A program made the position numbers and the translations under genes. Shown here piece by piece: positions 1 through 7,914 of a stretch of 37,347 nucleotides of DNA (within the stretch, counting starts at the first letter, position 1; each line of letters opens with the position of its first letter). The DNA is from Streptomyces griseorubiginosus (lineage in GTDB: Bacteria; Actinomycetota; Actinomycetes; Streptomycetales; Streptomycetaceae): NCBI RefSeq assembly GCF_001514195.1, contig NZ_KQ948754.1, positions 1-37,347 on the forward strand, in the 5' to 3' direction. The notes beneath the pieces were generated by a model. It did not search any database. It saw only the letters and a list, made by a program, of their open reading frames with translations, and had not been told where the DNA came from.

Positions 1-182
1 CTGGACTGGACGGCACGCGTCCGGCTCTCGTGCCGGCTGGAGTACGCGGCGGAGGAAGTGAGCTCCCGGTCTGGCACTCCGCCTGCCTGGTAGTACGCCG
101 TGCGGGCCAGAGTGTGCAGGTCAGTGATCCTGTCCACGTCGTCAGGGTTCGCAGTTCTCAAGAACGTCTGAGAAGTCGTCAT
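1..182 (-). CDS. N-terminal part of a putative GNAT-like acetyltransferase (runs off the left edge)
   Basis: Reading leftwards from an ATG at 182, an open frame of about 60 codons continues past the window edge without a stop. Its start (TTSQTFLRTANPDDVDRITD) has the 'R.A...D...I..L' pattern of the first strand and helix of GNAT acetyltransferases, but the acetyl-CoA loop lies outside the window, so the family call is an inference. Immediately upstream is an 8-codon ORF (start at 209, MDHGERVT) with a good AAAGGA ribosome site, ending a few bases before the ATG. It could be a leader peptide coupled to this gene, or an accident. Confidence 0.45.
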   Translation of the reverse strand, partial: MTTSQTFLRTANPDDVDRITDLHTLARTAYYQAGGVPDRELTSSAAYSSRHESRTRAVQS

Positions 183-264
183 GATCAGGTGACGCGCTCA
201 CCGTGATCCATGGTTCCTTTCAGAGGATCCGTTCGGGCTCTCAGTCGCCGACCACCTCACTCAT

Positions 265-835
265 TCACGCGCGGGCGGCGGGCTCGTCGGCCTGGTTCTT
301 TCCGGTGGCGAAGGCGGAAATGAGGGCCTGGGGGGCAAGGTTGTTGACTGCTCGCGGGTAGCCGCGCGAGGTCGTGTGGATCAGTGTGAGGGCGTCCTCG
401 GTGACCAGCTGGTCGGGACGCCCGGCGATCTTCAGGTGGTGGGCGGCGTAGCTGGTGGTCTCGGTGGAGGTCGTGCCCGGCATCGTGTGGCGCGGGGTGG
501 TGCGCTGTTCGAGGGCGGCCAGGACGGCGAGTTTCATGGTGGGTCTGAGGGTGGGCTGGCCGGCCAGCAGGCTGGACAGCGGGGAGTCCTGGTCCATGCC
601 CTGGTTGGTGAGAATGCGGATGGTTTCCAGCTGTTCGTAGGACTTCAGGTGCGCCTCGTCGACGACGAGGACGGGGATGCGTCCGCGTTCCTCGCGTTCG
701 GCCAGCAGGATCTTGCCGGTCTGGACGGTCAGCCGGGAGCCCAGGTGGGAGGGGGTCTGGCTGAAGGTGTTCACACTCACTTCATGGATGCCGCGGACCC
801 CGGTCATCGGGTGGGGATGTAGACGAACGCTGTAT
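265..835 (-). pseudogene. Decayed ExeA/TniB-type AAA ATPase of a transposon (5' truncated, frameshifted)
   Basis: The product resembles the ExeA-like AAA ATPases that accompany DDE transposases in actinobacteria. Family landmarks are FVYIPT, GVRGIHEVSVNT, the Walker B strand PVLVVDEAHL, LLAGQPTLRPTMKL and TSRGYPRAVNNLA. The Walker A loop, which should lie upstream, is absent. The family reading 'YIPxPxxGVRGI' is interrupted near 801-806: FVYIPT is in one frame and TGVRGIHEV in another, consistent with one lost base. The surviving part is about 190 codons. No partner transposase is next to it. It is a dead remnant showing an old insertion at the left end of the window. Confidence 0.75.
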
Positions 836-1022
836 TTCGACGGTGTCGGTGTCGAGGATCTGCCAGGGCGAGCCGAACCTGTTCGACCAGTCGCGGCCGT
901 TGTCGTCTGTGTCTGCTTCCTGCACGGGTTCGGCCCGTGGTCTTGGGAGTCTTCGTTCTCCGATGAGTTTTGTTGTGCCGGATGGTCTCATCCGGGCACA
1001 GCGAACGGGAACGGAGATTGTG

Positions 1023-1874
1023 ATGGGTATGGCGCGCGCGTATCCGGCGGCTCATATCGCCCGCCGTATGTTCGAGCTGATGGAGCCGATCTGTCTGGTT
1101 ACTTTCATGGCCGAGGAGTGCAATCAGGAGCTGGCCGCGCTCGGCCACCGCACCTATTGGGACGGTTATTTTGCCAGTCGTGCGGCGCCGTTGGGGCGGG
1201 TTGCGGCGCAGGTCGTGCATGCCGCCTTCTACAATTTCGCCGAGGGTGAGGTTGCCCGGCACCTGCCCAGGGCGTGGGAGAAGATCCCGCCCGGGGCGTC
1301 CGTCGCCGCGCGGGAGCGGGGCAGCGCGGCCTCTCTGCGCCGGATCCTCGGCGCCGAACTGGCCGGCTCCCCGGGCCTGGCGCGCGCTGCGGACCTGGCC
1401 ACCAAGGCCGCGACGAGTGCTCCCACACAAGGCCGCGTGATGTACGCCGGGATGCGCACGCTTGCGGTGCCGGCCGATCCGGTCGCCCGGTTGTGGCACT
1501 CGGCGACCATGCTGCGTGAACACCGCGGCGACGGGCACATCGCCGCGCTCGTCGGCGCCCGCATCGGCGGCACGGAAGCCCACATTCTCTCCGCGCTGGA
1601 CATGGGCATCCATCCCCCGCAGTCGTTCGGGCGCGTCCATCACCTTCCCGAGGAGCGCCTGGCCGCGGTCATGGACGGCCTGCGCGAGCGCGGACTCGTC
1701 GGCGCCGACGGCCGCTTCACCGACGCTGGCCGGGCCGTCAAGCAGCACATCGAAGCCGTCACCGACGAACTCGCCGCCCCGCCCTACGAGGCCCTGTCCT
1801 CCGGCGAACTCGGCGAACTGATCGCCGAACTCGAACCCATCACCGTCAAGCTGGTGGCCGCTGGTTCGCGGTGA
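1023..1874 (+). CDS. SCO6745-family protein
   Basis: This 283-residue protein matches, from memory, the Streptomyces SCO6745 (SalK-like) family. Typical features are the N-terminal helix with 'RRMFELMEPICLVTFMAEE', the segment 'YWDGYFASRAAPLGRVAAQVV' followed by 'AFYNFAEGEV', and a conserved second half containing 'ARLWHSATMLREHRGDGHIAAL' split by a variable loop. The C-terminal third looks like a winged helix (LPEERLAAVMDGLRERGLVGADG). No enzyme motif is visible and the biochemical role is unknown to me. The frame is open back to a GTG at 843, but ATG 1023 is preferred: family similarity begins there and a GGAG lies about 8 bases upstream. GTG 1020 is an alternative. Confidence 0.8.
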   Translation: MGMARAYPAAHIARRMFELMEPICLVTFMAEECNQELAALGHRTYWDGYFASRAAPLGRVAAQVVHAAFYNFAEGEVARHLPRAWEKIPPGASVAARERGSAASLRRILGAELAGSPGLARAADLATKAATSAPTQGRVMYAGMRTLAVPADPVARLWHSATMLREHRGDGHIAALVGARIGGTEAHILSALDMGIHPPQSFGRVHHLPEERLAAVMDGLRERGLVGADGRFTDAGRAVKQHIEAVTDELAAPPYEALSSGELGELIAELEPITVKLVAAGSR

Positions 1875-1966
1875 CGCTCGGCAGGCAACGGGGACGGCGG
1901 CCAGGAGGACGGAATTCTCAGGATCGATGACCAGCCGGACAAGCTGGGGCCCGTGGGAGACCTGGG

Positions 1967-1994
1967 CCGGGGGCCGGGGGCCGGGGGCCGGGGG
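1967..1994 (+). repeat. Four tandem CCGGGGG heptamers (potential G-quadruplex)
   Basis: Exactly four copies of CCGGGGG in tandem give four runs of five G on the plus strand. They lie in the non-coding gap after the SCO6745-family gene, so the sequence could fold as an intramolecular G-quadruplex. The rest of the gap (1875-2168) has no recognisable gene. Confidence 0.85.
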
Positions 1995-2168
1995 CTGACG
2001 GGCGCGGGGACACCTACGACAAGACCGTCAACGCAGCGTACGGGGAGCTGCATGAGCGCAGTCTGCCTGCCGGGTCGGCGGCCGGGTAAGGGGGGCACAG
2101 ACGCCGTCGGCAGGCCTGTGTGACCAGTCGGCTGCCGGGGCCCGTCACAAGGGGGCCCGGTCGGCGAG

Positions 2169-2625
2169 CTGGCCGATCATGCCCTCGGGTGCTCCTGCGG
2201 CGGACTGGCCCACAAAATCTGCATGGCCGCGGGCCGTCGCAGTTGCCCGCTCGGGTTCGTCATCACGCCCGGCCGGGCGGGGGACGCGCCCGCGTTCCTT
2301 CCGGTCGTGGTCCGGTTGCGGGTTCTTCGGTATGAGCGGCCGTCCCGGGAACACGCCCCGGGATGGTTCTGGTCGGCAGGGCCTGTTCGTCCCGCGCGAT
2401 CCGCTCTCATGTGCGTTGGCGCGGAATCCGGTGGTGATCTTCCAGCCGGGGCCGGTCGGACCGTCAACCGAAACTGCCTCGGCCGTCACGCGGCCGCCCG
2501 TCGGCGTTGGATCGCGGGGCCTGCATGCGGCGGGTCACCGTCGAGCGGTGCAACGAGGTGAAGCTGTGGCGCGCTGTGGCCGCCCGGTACGGGCGAGACG
2601 GCAACGGTGTGTTGGGCGGTGAGGG
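2169..2625 (+). pseudogene. IS5-family transposase remnant
   Basis: Two pieces of an IS5-type DDE transposase remain, in different frames. From 2175 one frame reads DHALGCSCGGLAHKICMAAG and then PLGFVITPGRAGDAPAF, the catalytic-core stretch that in intact relatives reads 'GRSRGGLTTKIHLA...PLAFVLTPGQAGDAPAF'. From about 2522 another frame reads RRVTVERCNEVKLWRAVAARY, the 'RNTVERCINRLKQWRGIATRY' helix carrying the catalytic Glu. The region between is scrambled and both ends are missing. The element cannot be functional. Confidence 0.75.
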
Positions 2626-2629
2626 GTGG

Positions 2630-3304
2630 TCAGGTGGGGGGTTCGAGTCGGACGCAGCAGTGGCCGGGGGTGGGGGAGAGGCGGGCTTGGTAGTCCCGTT
2701 CGCCCAGTCCGTGGAGGATGCCGCGCAGCAGGTGGAGGTTCATGGTGCACACGGTTGGGGTGTGGTCGCGGGCCAGGGCGTGGAAGGGGCAGTTGTGCAG
2801 GGCGATGGCGCCTGCCTGTTCGCGGCGTGGCTCGTATCCGTACTGCTCCAGCAGGCCGGCAAGGTCCGCGCCTTGCGGCTCTCCCAGCTGCGTGCCGAGT
2901 TCTTCGGCTGTGCGGTGCAGTGCCTGCTGCACGGGTGTCCCGGTGGCAGTGGATTCCTCGATCGCCTGGGCCAGGAGCCGTCCGGCGAGTTCGTAGCGCC
3001 GGTCGGGCAGGCTGACTGCAATCTGCTTGGCCGAGCGCTGGTAGAGCTTGGCGGGCCTGCCGGCTCCGGGTCCTGTCCGTCCGGTGCGTCTTTCGTAGAC
3101 CACGTCGAGCAGGGACTGGTCGGCGAGCCGGTCGAGGTGGAAGGCGGCGGTCTGGCGGGCCAGGCCCAGTGCGGTGGCCGCTTCGTCGCGGCTGACAGGA
3201 GCGGGCTGGCGCACCACGTGGTCGTACAGCCGTCTGCGGGTGGGCTCGTCCAGTGCGGCGATGGCTGAGACGTCCGGGTCGCGTGCTTCCTTCGGGTCGC
3301 TCAC
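2630..3304 (-). CDS. ArsR/SufR-like HTH regulator with C-terminal cysteine cluster
   Basis: 224 residues. A winged-helix domain occupies about residues 12-95 (LDEPTRRRLYDHVVRQPAPV, then recognition helix SRDEAATALGLARQTAAFHL). The C-terminal half has Cys172 in NCPFHALA, Cys186 in TPTVC and Cys216-Cys217 in PGHCCVRL. This spacing resembles the Fe-S-binding cluster of SufR-type regulators, so redox or metal sensing is a reasonable inference, not a demonstrated property. It is transcribed away from the DoxX-like gene at 3396, and the 91-bp intergenic region contains a strongly symmetric operator. The simplest model is a repressor of its neighbour and of itself. Confidence 0.85.
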   Translation of the reverse strand: MSDPKEARDPDVSAIAALDEPTRRRLYDHVVRQPAPVSRDEAATALGLARQTAAFHLDRLADQSLLDVVYERRTGRTGPGAGRPAKLYQRSAKQIAVSLPDRRYELAGRLLAQAIEESTATGTPVQQALHRTAEELGTQLGEPQGADLAGLLEQYGYEPRREQAGAIALHNCPFHALARDHTPTVCTMNLHLLRGILHGLGERDYQARLSPTPGHCCVRLEPPT

Positions 3305-3352
3305 GCACCCCAGTGTAAAACCCGCAGCTGTTGACGAAAGAAGAAGACAGGG

Positions 3353-3384
3353 CTTCTATAGATAACAAGAGTCATCTATAGAAG
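3353..3384. promoter_or_regulatory. Paired operator: two TCTATAGA palindromes in an 11-bp inverted repeat
   Basis: Perfect 11-bp arms CTTCTATAGAT (3353-3363) and ATCTATAGAAG (3374-3384) are separated by 10 bp. Each arm contains the self-complementary octamer TCTATAGA, with centres 20 bp (two helical turns) apart. A TTGACG resembling a -35 box lies at 3331-3336 and the left octamer falls where a -10 box for the rightward gene is expected. The right arm runs into its GGGGAGG ribosome site (3384-3390). Probable binding site of the HTH regulator at 2630-3304. Confidence 0.8.
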
Positions 3385-3395
3385 GGGAGGTTGCC

Positions 3396-3830
3396 ATGTG
3401 CTCCGCCACCACCAGCCCCCACGCCGCTGCCCCGCGGCGTGCGCTGCTCGCTGATCCCGGTTACCAGGCGTTCGTGATCCTGCGCACCGCCTTCACCGTG
3501 GCGCCGGTCCTGTTCGGCCTGGACAAGTTCGCCAGCCTGCTCGTGGACTGGCCGGCCTACCTCGCGCCGTGGATCAACGGCATCGTTCCCGGCACCGCCC
3601 AGCAGGCCATGTACGCCGTGGGCGTGATCGAGATCGTGGCCGGTATCGCCGTGGCCGTCGCGCCCCGCTTCGGGGCCTGGCTGGTGGCCGCATGGCTGGC
3701 CGGCATCATCGTCAACCTGCTGACCATCCCCGGCTACTACGACATCGCCCTGCGCGACGTCGGTCTCCTGCTCGCCGCCGTCGCACTGGCACGCCTCGCC
3801 GCGCGCTATCACGGCAGGCGGCTGGACTGA
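3396..3830 (+). CDS. Small DoxX-like four-helix membrane protein
   Basis: 144 residues with four predicted membrane segments: about 28-48 (VILRTAFTVAPVLFGLDKFA), 66-88 (AMYAVGVIEIVAGIAVAV), 91-111 (FGAWLVAAWLAGIIVNLL) and 118-134 (LRDVGLLLAAVALARLA). The pattern 'FGLDKF....W..Y..P' in helix 1 and 'RDVGLLLAAVALARL' in helix 4 are typical of DoxX-like proteins. The start is ATG 3396, with GGGGAGG 6 bases upstream. It is divergent from the Cys-cluster regulator and probably under its control; redox or thiol-linked roles have been proposed for DoxX relatives. The exact function here is unknown. Confidence 0.8.
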   Translation: MCSATTSPHAAAPRRALLADPGYQAFVILRTAFTVAPVLFGLDKFASLLVDWPAYLAPWINGIVPGTAQQAMYAVGVIEIVAGIAVAVAPRFGAWLVAAWLAGIIVNLLTIPGYYDIALRDVGLLLAAVALARLAARYHGRRLD

Positions 3831-3973
3831 CCGAGAGTCGGTGAAGCTCAAAGCGGCCGGAAGGCCGCAGTCGTTGCGTCTGCCCTCGAGGAAGGCGTCG
3901 GCAGCCGGCGGTGCTGGGGTGGGTCTCGTGAGGGCAGCCGCGGTACGTGCACGGGTCCGGCCCAGCCCGGAAC

Positions 3974-4012
3974 GACGACGGCGCTCCCCGTCCCCGGGAG
4001 GGTGCCGTCGTC
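3974..4012 (-). terminator. Stem-loop terminator of the secreted-protein gene
   Basis: Perfect 9-bp outer arms GACGACGGC (3974-3982) and GCCGTCGTC (4004-4012) enclose a further GC-rich inner pairing (CTCCCC with GGGAGG). It lies about 60 bp past the stop of the minus-strand gene at 4072-4695. No T-run follows, as is common in Streptomyces. Confidence 0.6.
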
Positions 4013-4071
4013 ATCCCCGGCCGGCGCCCTCCCGTTGATCGAGGTGCGCCGTTGGTGGTGCACGAACAGGC

Positions 4072-4695
4072 TCAGTACAGCTTGTTCACCGCCGTGACGG
4101 TGGTGGTCTTGAAGTCGGCCACGGGGGCGTGTTGGAAGGTGCCCATCTGGCTCCACCGGATGATGGTCACGGTGGCGCCGTCGCGGCCGACCGAGAAGAG
4201 AGCGATGTCGGAGGAGCCGTGGGCGGAGGCGGTGTGGATGCCGTAGACGTCGGCGCCCTCCTCGACGTTGAGGCGGCCGTAGTACTTCTGCGTCGCTGTG
4301 ATGTCCGCATCCTGCTGCATGAGCTTCTTCGCGCAGCCGGCCAGGTCCTTGCGCAGCAGCGCCGCGAAGTCCTTCGACCACTGTTCGCTGCGCCCTTCGA
4401 CGGTGAGCTGCTGGGCGCTGGTGTCGTACTCGGTCCAGTACTCGCGGTGCGAGGTGATGGAGGGCAGCGCATCGCCCACGCACATCGGCAGCGGGTCGGG
4501 CTGGCCGGCTGTGACGGCTCCGGCGTACCAGGGCGAGGACGGGTGGGGCGGCAGTTCGGCCGGCTCCAGGTACCGGGGTGTGTCGGAGGCGGTCGCGGCG
4601 GTGGCCGGGACTGCGGCTGCGGCGACACCGGCCACGGCCGCCAGCGCGGCCAGTGCGGCCAGGGTGGTACGGATGCCTCGGGTGCGGATCTGCAT
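4072..4695 (-). CDS. Secreted hypothetical protein with signal peptide
   Basis: 207 residues. The N terminus is a classical Sec signal: basic MQIRTRGIR, hydrophobic TLAALAALAAVAGVAAAAV, and a probable Ala-X-Ala cleavage site in PATAATASD (around residues 33-36). The mature part has two cysteines (72 and 121) that could form a disulfide. It ends with strands such as SDIALFSVGRDGATVTIIRW and the terminal NKLY. No catalytic motif is recognised. GGGG lies just upstream of the ATG at 4695. It appears monocistronic, with a stem-loop downstream. Confidence 0.75.
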   Translation of the reverse strand: MQIRTRGIRTTLAALAALAAVAGVAAAAVPATAATASDTPRYLEPAELPPHPSSPWYAGAVTAGQPDPLPMCVGDALPSITSHREYWTEYDTSAQQLTVEGRSEQWSKDFAALLRKDLAGCAKKLMQQDADITATQKYYGRLNVEEGADVYGIHTASAHGSSDIALFSVGRDGATVTIIRWSQMGTFQHAPVADFKTTTVTAVNKLY

Positions 4696-5468
4696 GGTTT
4701 CCCCCAGTGGTTTCCCCGTTGAATGCGCGGGCTGTGGCCCTTGCCCCCCGTACGACCTGCCACCGCCCGTGACGGTTGCCTCATACGTCCGCTACGGATC
4801 TGTCCCGATTGTCACCGTCCTGCCACCGGGTTGGAGGCCGGTGATCTCTCACTCCCGCCCGTAGCCGGCTCACGTCCGGCGGTTGCGGTGCCTGCTGCTG
4901 TTCGCGGATCTGTGCTGCTGCGGCACGGGCACCACCTCCCGGGTGGGAGGCGGCCTGGGGTTTGCCGGTGGGGGAGAGCGGTGGGCGGGCGGGAGTGGCG
5001 CTGCCGGCGGGCGCGCAGGCGGTAGGGACGTCGTCGGTGCGGGCGATGGCCGGGGCGGGCGGTCAGGCGAGGGCGACGGACGGTGCGGTGGGTGTGTCCG
5101 GCGGCCCGGGCCGGGCAGTGTGTGCCTCGCCAGAGCGCGTTGATGGCTGCGGTTGGTGGCTGGGTATGGCGGCAGTGGTGCGCCGGGCTTTCTCGCGCAG
5201 CTGCCTGTGAGTGCTGCCGTCCGCCAGGCCGGTGCGCGCCCGGAAGGGATGCATCACACCGCGCTGCCGCCGCTCCTGGAAGGCGTTGGCCGTCGCGTCC
5301 GCGTCGGCTCCCTCCGCTCCGGGCTTGGGCGGTTCGGCCGCGGCGGCGCGCTGTTACACCCGGTGAGAGCCCACCCCCCCGCCTGGCATCCAAAAGCTTT
5401 TCCGCATCATCCATAGCAATGGACTGATTCATGTGCGTGACCTGCATGTTTTTGGGTAGGGTGGTGGT
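4696..5468. other. 773-bp gap between the secreted protein and the tap operon
   Basis: No gene can be supported. A 64-codon minus-strand frame (5063-5257) has GC-biased third positions in its first half but no family resemblance. Near the right end are a perfect palindrome AAAAGCTTTT (5392-5401), a short stem TCCAT/ATGGA (5410-5423) and a TAGGGT (5457-5462) ideally placed as a -10 box for a leaderless start at GTG 5469. The last 80 bp are therefore likely the promoter/operator of the tap operon. Confidence 0.5.
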
Positions 5469-5756
5469 GTGGGATTGGGTTTGGAGGAGTCGTTGCGGCT
5501 GGCGGTGGCCGCGTTGATGCAGGCGACGGGTGATTCGCAGCGGTCGGTGGCGGCAGTTCTGGGGCTGACGCAGACGCAGGTCTCGCGCCGGCAGTCGGGT
5601 GTCGTCTCGTGGAGTCTGCGGGATGTGGAGGTTCTGGCTGGGCACTACGGCATTGGTGCGCTGGACCTGCTGGCGGGGCCGACCAGAGCGTGCGAGTTGC
5701 TGCCCGCCGACAGGCGCCGTTCTGCCCGGGCCGAGGCGAAGGGGACCAGTCGGTGA
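5469..5756 (+). CDS. Small Cro/C1-type HTH protein, first gene of the tap operon
   Basis: 95 residues, GTG start. Residues ~20-50 form a helix-turn-helix: SQRSVAAVLGLTQTQVSRRQ, then WSLRDVEVLAGHYGI, as in Cro/C1 (XRE) proteins. The C-terminal 25 residues are basic and probably disordered. TAGGGT at 5457-5462 leaves only 6 bp before the GTG, suggesting a leaderless transcript. The stop overlaps the start of the tap-like gene (GTGA, 4-bp overlap), implying translational coupling. Likely role: autoregulator or DNA-binding partner of the telomere proteins (inference). Confidence 0.75.
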   Translation: MGLGLEESLRLAVAALMQATGDSQRSVAAVLGLTQTQVSRRQSGVVSWSLRDVEVLAGHYGIGALDLLAGPTRACELLPADRRRSARAEAKGTSR

Positions 5757-7336
5757 GCGACTTCGACGCGATCGACTCGCTCCTCGACGCTGTGGGCCCG
5801 CAGGCTGAACTCCCGGCCTGTGATGTGCGGCGCGAGCTGCGGGAGCGGGCCCGGCTGTCCAAGGCGCAGGTAGCACGTGCGCTCGGCGTGAGCCCGTCCA
5901 CCCTCAGTGGATGGGAGAGCGGCCGGGACCCTGCCGGCGAGGCCCGGGCCAAGTACGCATATCTGCTGGATGGACTGAACGCCAAGCTCGCCACCGATAC
6001 GGAGAACAGGCCGGAGCCGGCCGAGCAGCCCATGGCGTCAGGCGCTGCGGCGGAGGACGTCACCTCCACGTCTTCGCCGGGCTCCGGCCGGGGCGAGGAC
6101 GAGGTGGAGCTGCTGGCGGTGCCCGAGCCGTGTGTGCTGTGCGGCCGTCCGGCCGGACAGCGCGTGGCGGGGTTTGCTCAGCACCTGACCCCGGCCGACT
6201 GCCGGCCCACCGCGACCGAGGCTCCGGCTGCCGAACAGCCCGCCCCGCAGGCCCCGCAGGCTCCGCACGCCGTGCAGGCCCCGCACGCCCCTCAGGCGCC
6301 TCTTGGCACGGCCCGTCCGGCGGGTGCGGCGGCGCGTTCCAGGGGCCCGGCCCGGCGCGCGTTCCAGGAGCCGTCCGGCCCGGTCGACCTGATCCGCGAG
6401 GCCGTGCAGGGCGCGCTTGGCGAGCACCAGGGCGACGTCGACGCAGCCACGGCGGCGCTGGTGAAGCGGGCGATCCCGGACGCGATGCGGCTGCTGGACG
6501 TAACCCGTAAGGGTGCCCGGTACGACGTGATCGCCCACCCCTGGATCCCCGACATCCTCAAGAAGCAGACCGCGCGCGGCGCCGACCAGATCTGGGAAGC
6601 CCGCCCCAAGTGGACCCGTCACGAACTCCCGCCCGGCCGGCATCAGGTGACCGCGCTCGACATCAACGGCGCCTACCTCTCCGCCCTTAAGACGCACCTC
6701 CCCCTGGGCCGGCTCGAGCACTCCACCGGCCTTGCCCACGACCGCCGCCGCTCCGGAGTCCACCTGATCACCCCGCCCGAGTGGGAGCACGAGGCGGTGC
6801 TGCCCAACCCGATCGGCCAGCGGGACGAGCCCGGTCCCCTGTGGGTCACCGAGCCGACGCTCCGCCTCTTGCTGCGCCTGTCCGGCCCCAAGCACCAGCT
6901 GTGCGACCCTCCTCAGATCCACGAGTCGTACACCTCCGGGGCCACGGAGAACCTGCTGGAGAAGTTCCGCATCGCCCTGAAGGACGCCCGCGACACGGCG
7001 ATCGAGCAGGGCGACACGGTGACGCTGGAGTACGTGAAGGCGATGTACTCGAAGTTCGTCTCCACGATGGGGGAGTCGAACTACAACCGGGAGCTCTACC
7101 GGCCGGACTGGATGCACCTCATCCGCAGCCAGGCCTTCGCCAATCTGTGGCTCAAGGCGCTCAAGGCCCATGACGAGGGCCTGGCCGTCGTCCGGGCGAT
7201 GGGCACCGACGAACTCCATGTCATCGGTGACTGGCGCCGTGTCTTCGCCGAAGGCCGAGCTGTTACCGAGGTCAAGGTCAAGGACACGTACACCGCCGGA
7301 AGCGACGTCGCTGAGCACGCAGACGAGGGGGAGTAG
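5753..7336 (+). CDS. tap: Telomere-associated protein Tap-like (HTH + polymerase-B-like domain)
   Basis: 527 residues, GTG start overlapping the previous stop. Order: Cro/C1 HTH at ~25-60 (LSKAQVARALGVSPSTLSGW); a possible zinc knuckle Cys127-x2-Cys130...His144...Cys150; an Ala/Pro/Gln-rich linker ~160-185; then a C-terminal domain. That domain aligns with Streptomyces Tap as I recall it (LDINGAYLSAL ~ LDVNMAFAAA; VLPNPI....GPLWVTEPT ~ RLPNPF....GPAWYATPT). It also carries weak versions of family-B polymerase motifs: A at 302-310 (LDINGAYLS), B around 429-470 (VKAMYSKFVSTMGE) and C around 484-489 (GTDELHV). Tap binds the 3' overhang and the terminal protein at linear-replicon ends; Tap plus Tpg have been reported to support short protein-primed synthesis in vitro. 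This copy is shorter than chromosomal Tap (about 740 residues) and divergent. Confidence 0.7.
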   Translation: MSDFDAIDSLLDAVGPQAELPACDVRRELRERARLSKAQVARALGVSPSTLSGWESGRDPAGEARAKYAYLLDGLNAKLATDTENRPEPAEQPMASGAAAEDVTSTSSPGSGRGEDEVELLAVPEPCVLCGRPAGQRVAGFAQHLTPADCRPTATEAPAAEQPAPQAPQAPHAVQAPHAPQAPLGTARPAGAAARSRGPARRAFQEPSGPVDLIREAVQGALGEHQGDVDAATAALVKRAIPDAMRLLDVTRKGARYDVIAHPWIPDILKKQTARGADQIWEARPKWTRHELPPGRHQVTALDINGAYLSALKTHLPLGRLEHSTGLAHDRRRSGVHLITPPEWEHEAVLPNPIGQRDEPGPLWVTEPTLRLLLRLSGPKHQLCDPPQIHESYTSGATENLLEKFRIALKDARDTAIEQGDTVTLEYVKAMYSKFVSTMGESNYNRELYRPDWMHLIRSQAFANLWLKALKAHDEGLAVVRAMGTDELHVIGDWRRVFAEGRAVTEVKVKDTYTAGSDVAEHADEGE

Positions 7337-7908
7337 TGCCAGGGAAGAACATCGACTTCGGACGGTTCGGCGCCCGGGGCATCAAGGGCAGCGACGCCGT
7401 CGCTCGCAAACTCGACGAACTCGCGGGCGGCATCGCCACTCCCGTGACCGCCAAGCGCGGCTGGATGGCGCGCCTGCACTACCTGACGAAGTCGACCCCG
7501 ACCCTGAAGGCCGCGCAGGACGCCGGACTCACCGTGACCCACCGGACGCTGAAGGCCTGGCTGGAGGGCAAACGCCGCCCCTCCAAGACCAGCCTGGAAC
7601 GCATCGAGCAGGCATACCGGACGGTGCGCCGCCGCTATGTCGCCCGCCACCTCCTCAGGCGCCTCAACCGCGACGGACGCGGCACCCGGGTGGAGATCCA
7701 CCCGCTCAACCAGTCCCAGGTGCCGCAGCAGCTGCAGCGCGTGGTGGAGTACCGGACGATGAACGTGCGCCGCTGGGACCGCATCGTCGGCTCCTGGGCG
7801 GCCGGCGACCACCAGAGCCTCGACGCAGCGTGGCAGGACACGATCGTCGACCTCGGCTCGCAGTGGGGCCAGTACGAGTACGTCACCAACGTCGGCTTCG
7901 CCGCATAG
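7336..7908 (+). CDS. tpg: Telomere terminal protein Tpg-like
   Basis: 190 residues, close to the ~184 of known Tpg. The GTG start shares one base with the tap stop (TAGTG) and follows a GAGGGGGAG ribosome site, so the two are translationally coupled, as tap-tpg are in Streptomyces. Residues 36-100 match the Tpg layout: PVTAKRGWMARLHYLTKS, then HTH 55-80 (LKAAQDAGLTVTHRTLKAWL), then the basic EGKRRPSKTSLERI and TVRRR. The C-terminal half (~117-185) is divergent. Tpg proteins are covalently attached to the 5' DNA ends and prime end-patching. Identity rests on operon position, size and the HTH/basic region; a divergent family type is likely and would predict non-standard telomere sequences. Confidence 0.65.
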   Translation: MPGKNIDFGRFGARGIKGSDAVARKLDELAGGIATPVTAKRGWMARLHYLTKSTPTLKAAQDAGLTVTHRTLKAWLEGKRRPSKTSLERIEQAYRTVRRRYVARHLLRRLNRDGRGTRVEIHPLNQSQVPQQLQRVVEYRTMNVRRWDRIVGSWAAGDHQSLDAAWQDTIVDLGSQWGQYEYVTNVGFAA

Positions 7909-7914
7909 AGCCCT

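Noticed and set aside
804..1748. Long minus-strand frame opposite the SCO6745-family gene
   Set aside because: Arg/Pro/His-rich composition, no family resemblance, and it mirrors the codon bias of the real plus-strand gene. Only its final residues (FVYIPT) are real, as part of the decayed ATPase.
5063..5257. 64-codon minus-strand frame starting MMHPFRARTGLADGSTHRQL
   Set aside because: Third-position GC bias in the first half is suggestive, but there is no good ribosome site, no family match, and the second half degenerates into Pro/Thr/Ala-rich sequence.
4812..5876. 354-codon minus-strand frame across the tap promoter region
   Set aside because: Arg/Pro/Thr-rich, crosses the tap operon start, no recognisable domain.
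6038..7318. 426-codon minus-strand frame opposite the Tap-like gene
   Set aside because: Antisense shadow in GC-rich DNA: repetitive Val/Gly/Arg/Leu sequence without domains, while the plus strand has coupled genes with recognisable motifs.
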